Assembly: GCA_013285825.1 (NCBI GenBank)
Contig: JABDGV010000009.1
Span: 1 to 41,812 of the forward strand
Direction: 5' to 3'
Length of the DNA stretch: 41,812 bases
DNA from: Bacteroidota bacterium
GTDB taxonomy: Bacteria; Chlamydiota; Chlamydiia; Chlamydiales; FEN-1388
Made by a program: the position numbers and the translations under genes. Of this stretch, positions 18,101-26,032 are shown piece by piece. How positions within the stretch are numbered: the stretch's first letter is position 1; each line of letters starts with the position of its first letter. Below the pieces are notes generated by a model. That model was not told the origin of the DNA. It ran no database searches and worked only from the letters and a program-made list of their open reading frames with translations.

Positions 18101-18348
18101 ATTGGATTTTTCTCAATAGAATTCTCCTCTTTCTCAACTGTGGGAAAACAATCATGCTTTGTAGGGGTAATATTTAGACTATGCGAATGAGGGGTATTTG
18201 TTGTAAGAGGCGTATCCTTATTGATTACATTTTCGGTCTTTTCTGCCTGCGATTTTACCTTCGGACTCACCAATGGTTGCGCTATCGGAGCCCCATCGCC
18301 CGTCGAGATACGTAATCTATCAACTCCTCCTGTATCATCCACATCCAT
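15181..18348 (-). CDS. Large repeat-containing protein, possible cysteine-protease effector with leucine-rich tail
   Basis: A 1055-residue protein, unrecognised as a whole. Residues 1-93 are Ser/Thr/Glu/Lys-rich and look disordered. Residues 94-223 and 224-353 are near-identical tandem copies of a helical unit (130 aa each). Residues about 360-670 form a central domain with GDHAVLLVF (H516), YRKINTGFG (N537) and VVGNCAIAS (C625); a His-Asn-Cys order would fit a circularly permuted papain-like protease, which is inference. Residues 674-864 and 865-1055 are a second tandem duplication (191 aa each) with leucine-rich-repeat-like pieces (NLEVIDI, SLREIDC, SLKIIKC, DLEEADI). No signal peptide or membrane helix is seen. 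Such protein-binding repeats on an enzyme-like core are typical of secreted host-directed effectors. I start it at ATG 18348 rather than the GTG just before; AAAGGG is nearby. Confidence 0.85.
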   Translation of the reverse strand: MDVDDTGGVDRLRISTGDGAPIAQPLVSPKVKSQAEKTENVINKDTPLTTNTPHSHSLNITPTKHDCFPTVEKEENSIEKNPIKEVGDVKKDVEEKTDHVRTTSSTIHDLIETDYQSLSSPEIKPENHPDLSEVEDIERIADELIQEMEKNSKTLIEPSILLKLKEAKKMYDEELDTLYQKASPEQEQLLMRGIGFSPKQSIQMRCSQTIDQIERLLEQNKEGEEKTDHVRTSSSTIHNLIEPDFQSLSSPEIKPENHPDLSEVKDIQRIANELVQEIRENSKTPIKPSILLKLKEAKKMYVGELKTLYEKASPEQNVELMRGIGFSPKQKIQRQCVQTIGQIRSLLKENKEGDQTYTKGDLARYKQWVVESDEFRLQMFYSLQDPKTLSLNDREEFKKVEGTTPYSAELFFDQQLKYFIYEDATVDTEGNVRERSPHTILTPDEESTCKSISKAFEFNTKMNWKASKQTQVYGKDYTWNQANTGAAFQYAIKNMKPGEEIVLTGTHRPEQETGDHAVLLVFKKLGEEGPILYRKINTGFGSISGSSYTKTVVDQSLFTTESLLSDEFASIVTEELLNFKKYNAKSDLELFPRFENFTKDNKIPENQIEVVLEKPEIPLQVVGNCAIASKLAYMRLTMGDELFEKFADYTVENDLSRSKIVSDKIDLKRKEKEIEIYYQDLSKAFKAQKEGDSTLLDSLLKKYPVELVDVRFLRRHGLKDIDICYIIKNIPLLTKLKTDGLFDLDNLALVPPEGVGLPTSLREIDCSQDSTMDDIRFKRAIQNCTNLEVIDIRFTNLTLNETTLPSSLKIIKCASTYKITDENFKKAVAGCMHLEEADITDTNISYSVIPPGCKITGFTDTDKEKIYFQDLSDAFIAKEEGDSTLLDSLLKKYPGQLVDVQFLKSQGFEDRDICYIIKNIPLITKLDIHGTSFDFDNLALVPPEGVGLPTSLREIDCGGAYNIDDIKFNRAIQNCTNLEVIDIGYTNLTLEETTLPSSLKIIKCAYNSVITDENFKKAIAGCTDLEEADITSTNISHSVIPPGCKITGFTGTDSE
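15184..16329. repeat. Intragenic tandem duplication, 573-bp unit, two copies
   Basis: Copies lie at about 15184-15756 and 15757-16329. Matching landmarks such as TAAATCCAGTGATTTTACAC are exactly 573 bases apart (15201 and 15774), in frame (191 codons). By eye the copies are highly similar at base level, so the duplication is fairly recent. It encodes the leucine-rich C-terminal half of the large gene. Confidence 0.9.
17290..18069. repeat. Intragenic tandem duplication, 390-bp unit, two copies
   Basis: Copies lie at about 17290-17679 and 17680-18069. CATGATCTGTTTTTTCTTC recurs exactly 390 bases apart (17661 and 18051), in frame (130 codons). Base identity is high over the whole unit. It encodes the helical N-terminal repeats of the large gene. 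Confidence 0.9.
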
Positions 18349-18420
18349 CACCCTTTCTTACTCTAATTATACAGGTAAAATAATTTTTATACTGCTGACA
18401 TAGAGAACGGAAAGACTCTA

Positions 18421-19581
18421 TTAGTAGGTAAACGAAGCAATCGTTGGATCGACCCTCACAGAGTCAAAATCGGAACAGGCTAAAAGCTTCTTAAAATCGT
18501 CAAAGCCGAGCGACTTTGCAGACTGCAGCCAGCGGACTGTTTCGATTGTATTATGGCGCTGACCGGATGCGAGTGCTAAGAGGATGGCGGTAGAAAGCTC
18601 AGGACGCATACGATAGGCCTGGCTGCCCGCTTGAACGCTCTCATCAAAATGGCTCGTTCTATAGGCTGCCAGCTGCTTGAGCACTAAGAGCTGATAGGGC
18701 AAATTATTTTGTAATCCCACTTCTGCTGCCTTAACAGCTTCATAAGCTTCTCGAGCCTTTTCTTGAGCAAGATAGAGCTCGATAAGTTGCTTATAGGCAC
18801 GAGCGAGAATCGCCTTGGGAAGATTCGTTTTCTCAAGAAGGGCGTGGAGTTTTGCAAAAACTTCCGTATATTGACCGGAAGAGACCTGCGACTCAATCTC
18901 ATTAAGCTCTTTATAATAGCCGTCGCCTTCTCCTTGGTCCCTCATCAAGCGATAGCTTTGCACACTCTCCCAAAAGCAGAGCATAAAGATTGCACCCGCA
19001 AAAATAGCCCCAGCAGAGAAGAAGAAAAGGCTTGCGGCCAGACCAAAACCTGCGCTGACAAGAAATGAGAGCCTTCTCCCTTTTCTTGGGAAAAGCACGA
19101 GTAAAACGATCTCCATGATTTTGCCACCATCTAAGGGCTGAACAGGCAAGAGATTGATCACGGTCCAAAAGAGGTTGGCAATAAACATGAGCGAGAGAAA
19201 GGGGGTAAGTGCCGCCCCGCCAAGATTGATCTGAATTAAAAGCCTGCTTAAAATGACAATGGAAATGCTTGCCAGGGGTCCCATGCAGATGATGAGGAAT
19301 TCGCGAAGCAAGCCTCCCGATTTTCCAAGCCGAAGAGTCGCTCCACCCAAAAGTGTCAACTCGATAGAAACGCGCTGCCCAAAATAATAAGCGGTGAGTG
19401 CATGGCCAAACTCATGAGCAATAAGTGAAATGAAAACGACCACACCAAACAGGAAAATGCCGTAAATGCCGCTCATACTTGACCAACCAAGGCCTAAGAC
19501 CAAAAGCCAAAAACTGGGATAAATCGTAATTGGAATCGTACGTCCAAAGCTAATCATCTCTTGCATCCATTTTTGTACCAT
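18421..19581 (-). CDS. Site-2 protease family M50 metallopeptidase with TPR-like tail
   Basis: A 386-residue intramembrane zinc protease of the SpoIVFB-like branch without a PDZ domain. The zinc motif HEFGH is at residues 56-60 inside a membrane helix, and the third ligand is in LLPVQPLDGGKIMEI (the NPxDG-type motif, here QPLDGG). About five to six membrane helices occupy residues 15-215. The soluble C-terminal part (about 225-386) is made of helix pairs (EVFAKLHALLEKTN, ARAYKQLIELYLAQEKAREAYEAV, QLLVLKQLAAYR) that look like TPR repeats and may select partners. Its substrate is unknown. No clear ribosome site is seen for ATG 19581; starts at 19566 or 19557 remain possible. It lies 69 bases upstream of the large gene on the same strand. 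Confidence 0.9.
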   Translation of the reverse strand: MVQKWMQEMISFGRTIPITIYPSFWLLVLGLGWSSMSGIYGIFLFGVVVFISLIAHEFGHALTAYYFGQRVSIELTLLGGATLRLGKSGGLLREFLIICMGPLASISIVILSRLLIQINLGGAALTPFLSLMFIANLFWTVINLLPVQPLDGGKIMEIVLLVLFPRKGRRLSFLVSAGFGLAASLFFFSAGAIFAGAIFMLCFWESVQSYRLMRDQGEGDGYYKELNEIESQVSSGQYTEVFAKLHALLEKTNLPKAILARAYKQLIELYLAQEKAREAYEAVKAAEVGLQNNLPYQLLVLKQLAAYRTSHFDESVQAGSQAYRMRPELSTAILLALASGQRHNTIETVRWLQSAKSLGFDDFKKLLACSDFDSVRVDPTIASFTY

Positions 19582-19622
19582 GGTACATGTTCTTGAAATC
19601 GTTGCAAGAAGGATTATTTGGC

Positions 19623-19880
19623 ATGTGCGGAATTTTTAAGATATTTTTTAGAGACGACTCAAATATAGAACTCATCAATTATGATCTTGAGGCACAAACA
19701 TATAATCAGACAGACACTTGGGAGCCCCCCAGATCCATTGATGAAAAGATTGACGCACTATTTAGAAATGTACTTGATGTACTTTCGTCGACAGCAACTA
19801 ATTCGATAAAAGCACTTAAATATCCTATTCAAAGATGCTTACGACGGTGCGGAATAAAGGATCATAAAAAATTTCAATAA
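19623..19880 (+). CDS. Small hypothetical protein
   Basis: An 85-residue ORF. The frame is open from 19587, but the ATG at 19623 has AAGGA 9 bases upstream and is the better start. The N-terminus (MCGIFKIFFRDD) resembles a glutamine amidotransferase start only by chance, since no domain follows. The C-terminal part (SSTATNSIKALKYPIQRCLRRCG) has a faint likeness to a segment of the next gene ([14 protein letters not shown]), so the two may be related remnants. No function can be assigned. Confidence 0.5.
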   Translation: MCGIFKIFFRDDSNIELINYDLEAQTYNQTDTWEPPRSIDEKIDALFRNVLDVLSSTATNSIKALKYPIQRCLRRCGIKDHKKFQ

Positions 19881-19985
19881 GCCTGCACGCTTATGCTTGT
19901 TCAACTAGCCGAGATTTATTCCAAACAGGTATCATATTTAGATTAGGCATGAACTACAACGGCCTACTATTTATAGAATAACTCT

Positions 19986-20588
19986 ATGTCAACAATCGAA
20001 AATAATACCAAAGTACCGATTGGAAATAATCACAACTATACCTTTAATGACCTGTCTTCTTTTCAACGCCATATAAGGAAAAAACAAAATAACCACAGAA
20101 AAATTCAAAATATCATCTGTACGTGCCTTCCTCGACTATGCAACAAGCTCTATTCCTCTGCAACCTACCCGCTCAAAGCTATGAAAACAGGTATAACGAG
20201 CTCACTCACTTTAGGCAAAACAGCAATAACGAGCTCAATTGCTTTAGGTAAAAAAGCTTTAAAAAACACCCCTTATGCTGTTTCAGAAGTGATCCGATAT
20301 TCATGCAAAGCCTATGATCAAGTCTCATTATCGTACCCATTTAAACTGGCTGCAACAGCTATAAAGAACTATTCATTTGGGGTTGCAGGCACAGCATTCT
20401 TTTCTTATGGCGCAATTGAACTGGCATCATCTCTATCAAATTTGAGCGTGAGATCCATTGTTCCAGTGAGCAATTCAATAATGAGTCTCATCGCGGGAAC
20501 TACTTGCTTGGCAGCACAATTTATCCCGAAGAAAGAAGTTTGTATTCCTCAAAAATCACCTCTCCCATCAGAGCAGGATTTTCAATAA
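19986..20588 (+). CDS. Hypothetical membrane protein, possibly Inc-like
   Basis: A 200-residue protein, unrecognised. The N-terminal 60 residues are basic and polar. Residues 69-90 contain a short tandem repeat ([22 protein letters not shown]), mirrored in the DNA (ATAACGAGCTCA twice). Residues about 131-152 and 157-180 are hydrophobic with a short loop between, like the bilobed hydrophobic block of inclusion-membrane proteins. The tail is short and Pro/Gln-rich. No clear ribosome site is seen. Its last 68 bases overlap the end of sucD on the other strand, the longest convergent overlap in the window. Inc identity is only a possibility. Confidence 0.6.
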   Translation: MSTIENNTKVPIGNNHNYTFNDLSSFQRHIRKKQNNHRKIQNIICTCLPRLCNKLYSSATYPLKAMKTGITSSLTLGKTAITSSIALGKKALKNTPYAVSEVIRYSCKAYDQVSLSYPFKLAATAIKNYSFGVAGTAFFSYGAIELASSLSNLSVRSIVPVSNSIMSLIAGTTCLAAQFIPKKEVCIPQKSPLPSEQDFQ

Positions 20589-21408
20589 CCCGTACTCGGG
20601 CCTTAGCTAACGCTTCCATTTTTTTCCGAGCAGTCCCGATTCCATGGCTAATAATTGCCCCAGCATGACCCATACGCCGTCCTGTTGGCGCTGTTTGCCC
20701 TGCAATAAATGCACAGACAGGCTTAGTCATATTATGAGAAATCCATTCGGCAGCCTCTTCTTCAGCAGACCCGCCGATTTCACCGATAAGTAGCACTATT
20801 TCAGTTCCTGGATCTTGCTCGAACAGTTGGAGGATGTCTATAAAGTTTGAGCCGTTAAGGGGGTCTCCGCCAATTCCAACGCACGTAGACTGTCCCAATC
20901 CTGCATTTGTTGTCTGCCAAACAGCTTCATAGGTCAACGTACCTGAACGTGAAACGATCCCAACGCAGCCTGGTTGATGGATATAGCCTGGCATAATACC
21001 CACCTTCGACTGGCCTGGAGTTATAACTCCTGGGCAGTTAGGGCCGATTAATCGAGAAGTCTTCGATCGGGAAAAAACACGCTTAACCTCCACCATATCG
21101 TGGATAGGTATTCCCTCAGTTATGCAAACAATAAGCTCGATTCCTGCCTCTTCAGCCTCTAAAATGGCATCGGCAGCAAAAGGGGCGGGGACAAAGATCA
21201 TGGAAACGTTGGGAGTTGCAAAGCGGCGCGCTTCCCGGACAGTATTAAAAACAGGAAGCTTTAAAGCTTCCGTCCCCCCTTTGCCAGGAACGACACCTCC
21301 TACCATCTTTGTGCCATAGGCAAGGCACTGCTGTGTGTGAAAAAGGCCTGCCTTCCCAGTAATACCCTGACAAATAACTCGAGAACCATTTCCAACTAGT
21401 ATGGGCAT
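20521..21408 (-). CDS. sucD: Succinate--CoA ligase, alpha subunit
   Basis: With SucC, converts succinyl-CoA to succinate while making ATP or GTP in the TCA cycle. The CoA-binding Rossmann domain is at the N-terminus ([15 protein letters not shown]), and the phosphohistidine loop is [14 protein letters not shown] with the active His at residue 248. Chlamydiae have a partial TCA cycle that uses this step. The frame opens upstream, but MPILVGN at 21408 has a very strong ribosome site (AAGGGGAGG), formed by the last codons of sucC; the sucC stop is one base away. The length of 295 residues is normal. Confidence 0.96.
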   Translation of the reverse strand: MPILVGNGSRVICQGITGKAGLFHTQQCLAYGTKMVGGVVPGKGGTEALKLPVFNTVREARRFATPNVSMIFVPAPFAADAILEAEEAGIELIVCITEGIPIHDMVEVKRVFSRSKTSRLIGPNCPGVITPGQSKVGIMPGYIHQPGCVGIVSRSGTLTYEAVWQTTNAGLGQSTCVGIGGDPLNGSNFIDILQLFEQDPGTEIVLLIGEIGGSAEEEAAEWISHNMTKPVCAFIAGQTAPTGRRMGHAGAIISHGIGTARKKMEALAKARVRVIENPALMGEVIFEEYKLLSSG

Positions 21409-21409
21409 A

Positions 21410-22567
21410 CTACCTCCCCTTGACAATATGTTTGGCAGCATCATCCAAGTCTTTGGCAAAGTAGAGAGGGAGTTTTGACTTCTCTAGAAGTGTCCTCGCC
21501 TCATGCACGTGCGTTCCTTCTAACCGAACAACGATAGGCACTGAACGAGAAGCGGTTGATACAGCCTTGATAAGGGCTTTAGCAATTATCTCGCAGCTCA
21601 TGATGCCTCCAAAAATATTGACCAAAATAGCTTCAACCGATGGATCGGAAAGAATAATCTCAAAGCCTTTGATTACTTTTTCTTCAGAAGCTCCTCCTCC
21701 AACATCTAAAAAGTTTGCAGGACTTCCACCCCAAAATTTAATCAGGTCCATGGTTGCCATTGCGAGCCCTGCCCCATTGACCATGCAGCCGATATTCCCC
21801 TGCATAGCAACGTAGGCTAAATCATTGCGTTTTGCCTCAAGCTCACGTTTCGGCAGCTGTGAATCATCGAAAAGATAGGCAATCTCTTTTTGACGGTAAA
21901 GAGCGTTGTCATCGACCGTTGCCTTCGCATCAACTGCTAAAAGCGTTCCCTGTTTGGTCAATACCAAAGGATTGATCTCAAGAGTCAGCATATCAAAGTG
22001 TAAAAACAGCTGCGTCAAGGCATCGATAATCTTTCGTCCCTGCTCTGCAACTTCATCTTTCCATTGCAGCCCGCTCAATAAGCGCATGATCTGAAAACTA
22101 TGCAGCCGGCCACTCTCTGATACATTTTCACGAAGCAGCTTTCTCGGATCTCTTTTTAAGACCTCTTCAATTTCTACACCGCCTTCCGTTGAAGCTAAGA
22201 CGGAAACAGCAGCAGCGCGTCTATCTACAACCAAACTTATATAGTATTCGTGTCTTACATCGACTAAAGGTGTGAGAATTAGCGTCGAGGAAACAAGGCC
22301 CTCTGGCCCGGTTTGCGGGGTTACAAAGCGCTTTCCAAGCATCTCTCGAGCATGCTTAATCAATTCATCGGCGCTCTTTCCAATTTTGACGCCGCCCGCT
22401 TTGCCGCGTCCGCCCGCATGAATTTGAGCCTTGACAACTCCCTCTTTAAGTCCCGATCTTTTAACCCTTTCCTCTATCTCCATTTCACTTGTGATAACAT
22501 AATAGGGAGGCGTAGGAATCCCAAAGCGTGATAACAAAGATTTTGTTTGATACTCGTGCAGTTCCAT
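21410..22567 (-). CDS. sucC: Succinate--CoA ligase, beta subunit
   Basis: The nucleotide-binding subunit of succinyl-CoA synthetase. The N-terminal ATP-grasp domain begins with the canonical [18 protein letters not shown] and has the [12 protein letters not shown] loop (residues about 51-62). The C-terminal CoA-ligase domain carries [25 protein letters not shown] and [12 protein letters not shown], all typical. The length of 385 residues is normal. AGAGGTG precedes the ATG. sucC and sucD form an operon. Upstream is a 243-base divergent region with a palindromic repeat, shared with ftsY. Confidence 0.97.
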   Translation of the reverse strand: MELHEYQTKSLLSRFGIPTPPYYVITSEMEIEERVKRSGLKEGVVKAQIHAGGRGKAGGVKIGKSADELIKHAREMLGKRFVTPQTGPEGLVSSTLILTPLVDVRHEYYISLVVDRRAAAVSVLASTEGGVEIEEVLKRDPRKLLRENVSESGRLHSFQIMRLLSGLQWKDEVAEQGRKIIDALTQLFLHFDMLTLEINPLVLTKQGTLLAVDAKATVDDNALYRQKEIAYLFDDSQLPKRELEAKRNDLAYVAMQGNIGCMVNGAGLAMATMDLIKFWGGSPANFLDVGGGASEEKVIKGFEIILSDPSVEAILVNIFGGIMSCEIIAKALIKAVSTASRSVPIVVRLEGTHVHEARTLLEKSKLPLYFAKDLDDAAKHIVKGR

Positions 22568-22607
22568 TACACCTCTTGCATGATCGACTTTCTAAAAAGA
22601 CTAATAA

Positions 22608-22676
22608 TTTACCACAGAGAGAGAAAAAGAAAGAGCTAGTACAATCTCTGTGTGCTCCGTGATCTCTGTGGTTAAA
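22608..22676. repeat. Palindromic intergenic repeat, ACCACAGAG family, copy 2
   Basis: Starts TTTACCACAGAGAGAG and ends GTGATCTCTGTGGTTAAAA. The right arm closely matches the right arm of the copy at 12214-12290; the left arm is degenerate (AGAGAAAAAGAAAGAG), so the hairpin is weaker. It lies between the divergent sucC and ftsY genes. Confidence 0.7.
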
Positions 22677-22757
22677 ATCCTCAAAAGCCTCTCTTCAACC
22701 AGCAGTTCAAAATAGGTGAAAGAAACGATTTTAACAAGTAGACCGAATCTATTACAG

Positions 22758-22787
22758 TTGCTCGACAACAGCTCAACGATTTATGCT
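22758..22787 (+). promoter_or_regulatory. Possible ftsY promoter
   Basis: TTGCTC (22758-22763) and TATGCT (22782-22787) with an 18-base spacer lie 23 bases before the ftsY start codon. The match to the housekeeping consensus is moderate. Confidence 0.3.
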
Positions 22788-22810
22788 TACTGAATAATAG
22801 AAGGAAATTT

Positions 22811-23734
22811 ATGATTTTTCGCTCCATTAAGAGTGGATTTCAAAAACTCTCGAGCGCTCTTACCTCCTCGCGCTCCTACTTTGCTCATCGACTACGTACC
22901 CTTTTTTCAAAAAAAATCGATGAAGCAACGCTTGAAGAGATCGAACAGGTTCTTTTTGAAGCGGATCTTGGCGTTTCCATCATTCAGCAGCTCATGGGGC
23001 ATATTGAATCACAGGGAAACAAAAATCTCTCTCCTCAAGAACTTCTAGAGCTTATTGAAAATGAACTGGTTATGCAAATAGCAGGGCTTGATCACAGCTT
23101 TACAGCCGGCACGACATCTCCCCATATTACTTTAGTCGTGGGAGCCAACGGCCAAGGCAAAACAACCTCTATCGCCAAGCTTAGCTATTTGTTAACCCGC
23201 GATCAAAAAAAAGTGCTCCTCGCTGGAGGAGATACCTTTCGTGCAGGAGCCCAAGAGCAATTGGCTATCTGGGCTGAGCGGGCAGGGGTTGATGCAGTGA
23301 AGGGAACATACCAAGCAGACCCTGCAGCCGTTGCCTTTGACGCCTGCACTGCTGCAAAAAGCCGAGGCTGCGACTATCTCTTTATCGATACTGCCGGACG
23401 TCTTGAAAACAAGAGCCACCTTATGAAAGAGCTTGAAAAAATCAAGAAAAGCTGTTCTAAGGCAGTGCCAAACGCCCCTCATGAAGTTTTACTTGTTCTC
23501 GATGCAACTTTGGGTCAAAACAGCCTTGAGATGGCCAAAGCCTTTCAGCAAGCCACTCCCTTAACCGGCCTGATTTTAACTAAACTTGATGGAACGGCTA
23601 AGGGCGGCTCGGTTATTGCCATTCAAAAGGCATTAAAAGTGCCTGTTAAGTATATATGTACTGGAGAGACGATTGAAGACATAGCGCCATTTGAACCAAA
23701 AGCTTTTGTTCATTCACTGCTATTTGAGGAGTAG
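22811..23734 (+). CDS. ftsY: Signal recognition particle receptor FtsY
   Basis: The GTPase that docks ribosome-SRP complexes at the inner membrane translocon. The NG domain is complete: the helical N domain (about residues 15-95), the P-loop GANGQGKTTSIAKL, DTFRAGAQEQL, DTAGR, TKLDGTAKGG, and the closing GETIEDIAPFEPKAF. At 307 residues it lacks the long acidic A domain found in enterobacteria, as is usual in small genomes; the basic first 40 residues probably give membrane contact. AAGGA precedes the ATG by 4 bases. uppP follows on the same strand with a hairpin between. Confidence 0.96.
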   Translation: MIFRSIKSGFQKLSSALTSSRSYFAHRLRTLFSKKIDEATLEEIEQVLFEADLGVSIIQQLMGHIESQGNKNLSPQELLELIENELVMQIAGLDHSFTAGTTSPHITLVVGANGQGKTTSIAKLSYLLTRDQKKVLLAGGDTFRAGAQEQLAIWAERAGVDAVKGTYQADPAAVAFDACTAAKSRGCDYLFIDTAGRLENKSHLMKELEKIKKSCSKAVPNAPHEVLLVLDATLGQNSLEMAKAFQQATPLTGLILTKLDGTAKGGSVIAIQKALKVPVKYICTGETIEDIAPFEPKAFVHSLLFEE

Positions 23735-23790
23735 ACCTCTTCCAAAACTGGCGTCCGTTGTTAAAATCGATCTTTTTTGCAAGAGGTCTA
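23732..23790 (+). promoter_or_regulatory. Hairpin covering the uppP ribosome-binding site
   Basis: TAGACCTCTTCCAAAA (23732-23747), which starts with the ftsY stop codon, pairs with TTTTGCAAGAGGTCTA (23775-23790) with a single mismatch in 16 positions and a 27-base loop. The right arm holds AAGAGG, the ribosome site of uppP, so the folded mRNA would hide it. It could act as a translation control or a processing or partial termination site. Confidence 0.65.
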
Positions 23791-23793
23791 ATT

Positions 23794-24549
23794 GTGAGTT
23801 ACGTTTTAGCGATTGTTTTAGGAATCATTCAAGGAATTGCCGAGTTTCTTCCCATATCATCAACAGCTCATCTACTTATTGCAGAACACTTCTTAGGAAC
23901 TATTCCAACCCCTGAAAATAGCTTTGAAGTCGCCGTTCAATCGGGCTCAGCTCTTGCTCTTCTCATCCTCTTCGCTCCAAAAATTATGCAGCTGAAAAAG
24001 AGTTTTTTACTCCCCTATATTCTTGCCCTCATTCCAGCCGTTGTTCTCGGCGCTCTCTTTTCATCCACAATTAAATATTATCTCTATGGCCCATCCACCT
24101 TCTCCTGGAGCTTGATACTAGGTGGCCTTGTCATGATTTGGACAGAAAAAAAAGCGCAAAAGCCATGCCTTACAGAACTAGAGTCGGTTCAACCCTCACA
24201 AGGGTTTTCTGTCGGCCTCATGCAGGCCATTGCACTCATACCTGGAGTGTCCCGTTTGGGTGCAACACTTGTAGGCGCTCGCCTTTTGGGATTTGATCGA
24301 AAGACAGCTGTAGAATTTTCCCTTCTGTTAGCTATTCCCATTCTCTTCGGAGCAACCCTTCATGACTTAGTTAAACACCTCAACGTGCTTTCTATGCATG
24401 ACATAGGCCTTATGAGCACAGGAGCCTTAAGCGCTCTAGCAACAGGACTTCTCGTATTAAAACCATGCATGAAGGCGCTCATCCAATATGGCCTTACGCC
24501 TTTTGGCTGGTATCGGATTGGACTCGGAATAGCTATAACACTATTTTAG
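23794..24549 (+). CDS. uppP: Undecaprenyl-diphosphatase (BacA/UppP)
   Basis: Dephosphorylates undecaprenyl diphosphate to recycle the lipid carrier for cell-wall and surface glycans. Both signatures are visible in this 251-residue multi-spanning protein: IIQGIAEFLPISSTAHLLI near the N-terminus (catalytic Glu) and PGVSRLGATLVGARLLG in the middle (usual form PGxSRSG; here Leu replaces the second Ser). The start is the GTG at 23794, placed 7 bases after AAGAGG; the frame is open from 23758 but that part is not family-like. It is probably co-transcribed with ftsY. The last 9 bases overlap the convergent kinase gene. Confidence 0.93.
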   Translation: MSYVLAIVLGIIQGIAEFLPISSTAHLLIAEHFLGTIPTPENSFEVAVQSGSALALLILFAPKIMQLKKSFLLPYILALIPAVVLGALFSSTIKYYLYGPSTFSWSLILGGLVMIWTEKKAQKPCLTELESVQPSQGFSVGLMQAIALIPGVSRLGATLVGARLLGFDRKTAVEFSLLLAIPILFGATLHDLVKHLNVLSMHDIGLMSTGALSALATGLLVLKPCMKALIQYGLTPFGWYRIGLGIAITLF

Positions 24550-26025
24550 TTCTGAAAAATACTTCTTGCACACCTTGAGAGCTTCATCGGCTGATGGTCG
24601 TGCATCAGGATCTGTAGAGAGAAGCTGTGTAATCAAAACATCGAAGGCATCATTTGGATCTGTAATAGTCTTGAGATATTTTTGCATTTTTTCAACACAT
24701 GAAAGGAAGGAATCGTACGGTTTGCGTTTCTCTTTAGGCAAACGCAAATTATCTCTCTCGATAGTTGCCAACGTATGCTCTAATTTGAACATTTTAAAAA
24801 TATTGATCTTATGCTTCAGCAGACACAAAACTGCACCAAGCGTCCAGAGGTCCAATGGGGGTCTGAGAACGGTCAAGTGACCATTCAAATAATTTGCAAC
24901 CATTTCTGGGGGTGGATAGGTTGAGACTAATTCAACAGAGGTATTCTTCTTTTTAGGATTAAGGAGTTTGCCGCTGCTAAAATCACTTATACGAATAGAA
25001 AGCTGCTCTTTTTCATCTTTGGTTAAGAGAATATTCTCCAATTTGTGATCTAAATGGTAGATGTTATTTTTAAGCAAAAGAGCAACAGCAGTTAAAATTT
25101 CAACAGCAATTCCAATTCGAACTCGAAGGGGATCATCAAGCTTAAACTCTTTTAAAAGACTCCCATCAGGACACAACTCCATCAAAAATCGTGTGCTTAA
25201 TTTATGAATAAAGCAGGCTTTCAGATGTACAACATAAGGTATTTGCAATTCAGTAGCTTTAGCGAGAATGGAAGATTCGTTATTGATGACTGATTCATAA
25301 TACTTGTAGTCCTTCTTCAGCTCTTTCTTTAGTGACCTTCTCTCACTCCTTGAAAGAGTGGATGTTTTGAGTTTCTCTACTAATGGTGTGAAATCACTCT
25401 TTTTTCTTCGAGCATACGCGAGTAATGGATCAGAAGAAGAGAGCGGCATTGCCTTAAAAACCTCTTTAAATGCCCCTTTCCCTAGTATACCTTTGGCCTT
25501 TGTATAGAGATGCTCGCCAAGTGAGTCCTTATAATAGAGCAGGCTCCAAGGTAGTTGAGATATTTTTCGTGATATCTTCACGGGATCAGTGCCAAAGATA
25601 TGTATCTGCTCCTTTATTTTTTCCTTTGCAGCAACCACCTTTTCGAGCTGAGTAAGAAACTGTAGATTTGATTGATCAGGAGATTTTTTCTGAAATATAG
25701 CTGGTAGATGTGCAGCTATCTCTTTCCCCTCAAGAATAGCTGAGAACTTAGTTTCAACTTTGGCTTTTTGAAATATTGAAAAGAGCTGAGTGATATCTTC
25801 AATACGTGGATCAAAGAGTTTCGAACTCGATGATTTCTGAAGCAATTTCTCTTTGAATAGGAGTGTCATCTTGTCTGAAAAAGTTTCAAGAGATTGAGAA
25901 AAGAGCTCTTCTTGATGAGCGATTGCCGCTTCATCTGCAACTTGCTCTAACTCCTGAATCCATTTTTCATTACTTAACGCCTTCTCGACAGAAGGTACGT
26001 AAGATAACTCAGATATGAATTGCAT
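24541..26025 (-). CDS. Divergent protein-kinase-like protein
   Basis: A 494-residue protein. Residues 1-170 are helical and unrecognised. Residues about 175-485 fold like a Ser/Thr kinase: the glycine loop GILGKGAFKEVF (180-190), the hinge MELCPDGSL, a catalytic-loop variant HLDHKLENILL (D326, N331; Leu replaces Arg), a DFS in place of DFG (D348), and an APE-like PPPEMV. A subdomain XI-type ending (LLSTDPDARPSADEAL) is clear. I cannot find the usual VAIK lysine; the matching segment reads LLAYARRK. It may be a weak kinase or pseudokinase. A strong ribosome site (AGGGGG) lies just after the glmS stop, 7 bases upstream, so it is translated from the glmS transcript. Its 3' end overlaps uppP. Confidence 0.85.
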   Translation of the reverse strand: MQFISELSYVPSVEKALSNEKWIQELEQVADEAAIAHQEELFSQSLETFSDKMTLLFKEKLLQKSSSSKLFDPRIEDITQLFSIFQKAKVETKFSAILEGKEIAAHLPAIFQKKSPDQSNLQFLTQLEKVVAAKEKIKEQIHIFGTDPVKISRKISQLPWSLLYYKDSLGEHLYTKAKGILGKGAFKEVFKAMPLSSSDPLLAYARRKKSDFTPLVEKLKTSTLSRSERRSLKKELKKDYKYYESVINNESSILAKATELQIPYVVHLKACFIHKLSTRFLMELCPDGSLLKEFKLDDPLRVRIGIAVEILTAVALLLKNNIYHLDHKLENILLTKDEKEQLSIRISDFSSGKLLNPKKKNTSVELVSTYPPPEMVANYLNGHLTVLRPPLDLWTLGAVLCLLKHKINIFKMFKLEHTLATIERDNLRLPKEKRKPYDSFLSCVEKMQKYLKTITDPNDAFDVLITQLLSTDPDARPSADEALKVCKKYFSELK

Positions 26026-26032
26026 CTACCCC

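Noticed and set aside
19587..19622. Upstream extension of the small 19623 ORF
   Set aside because: The ATG at 19587 lacks a ribosome site, whereas AAGGA is well placed for 19623.
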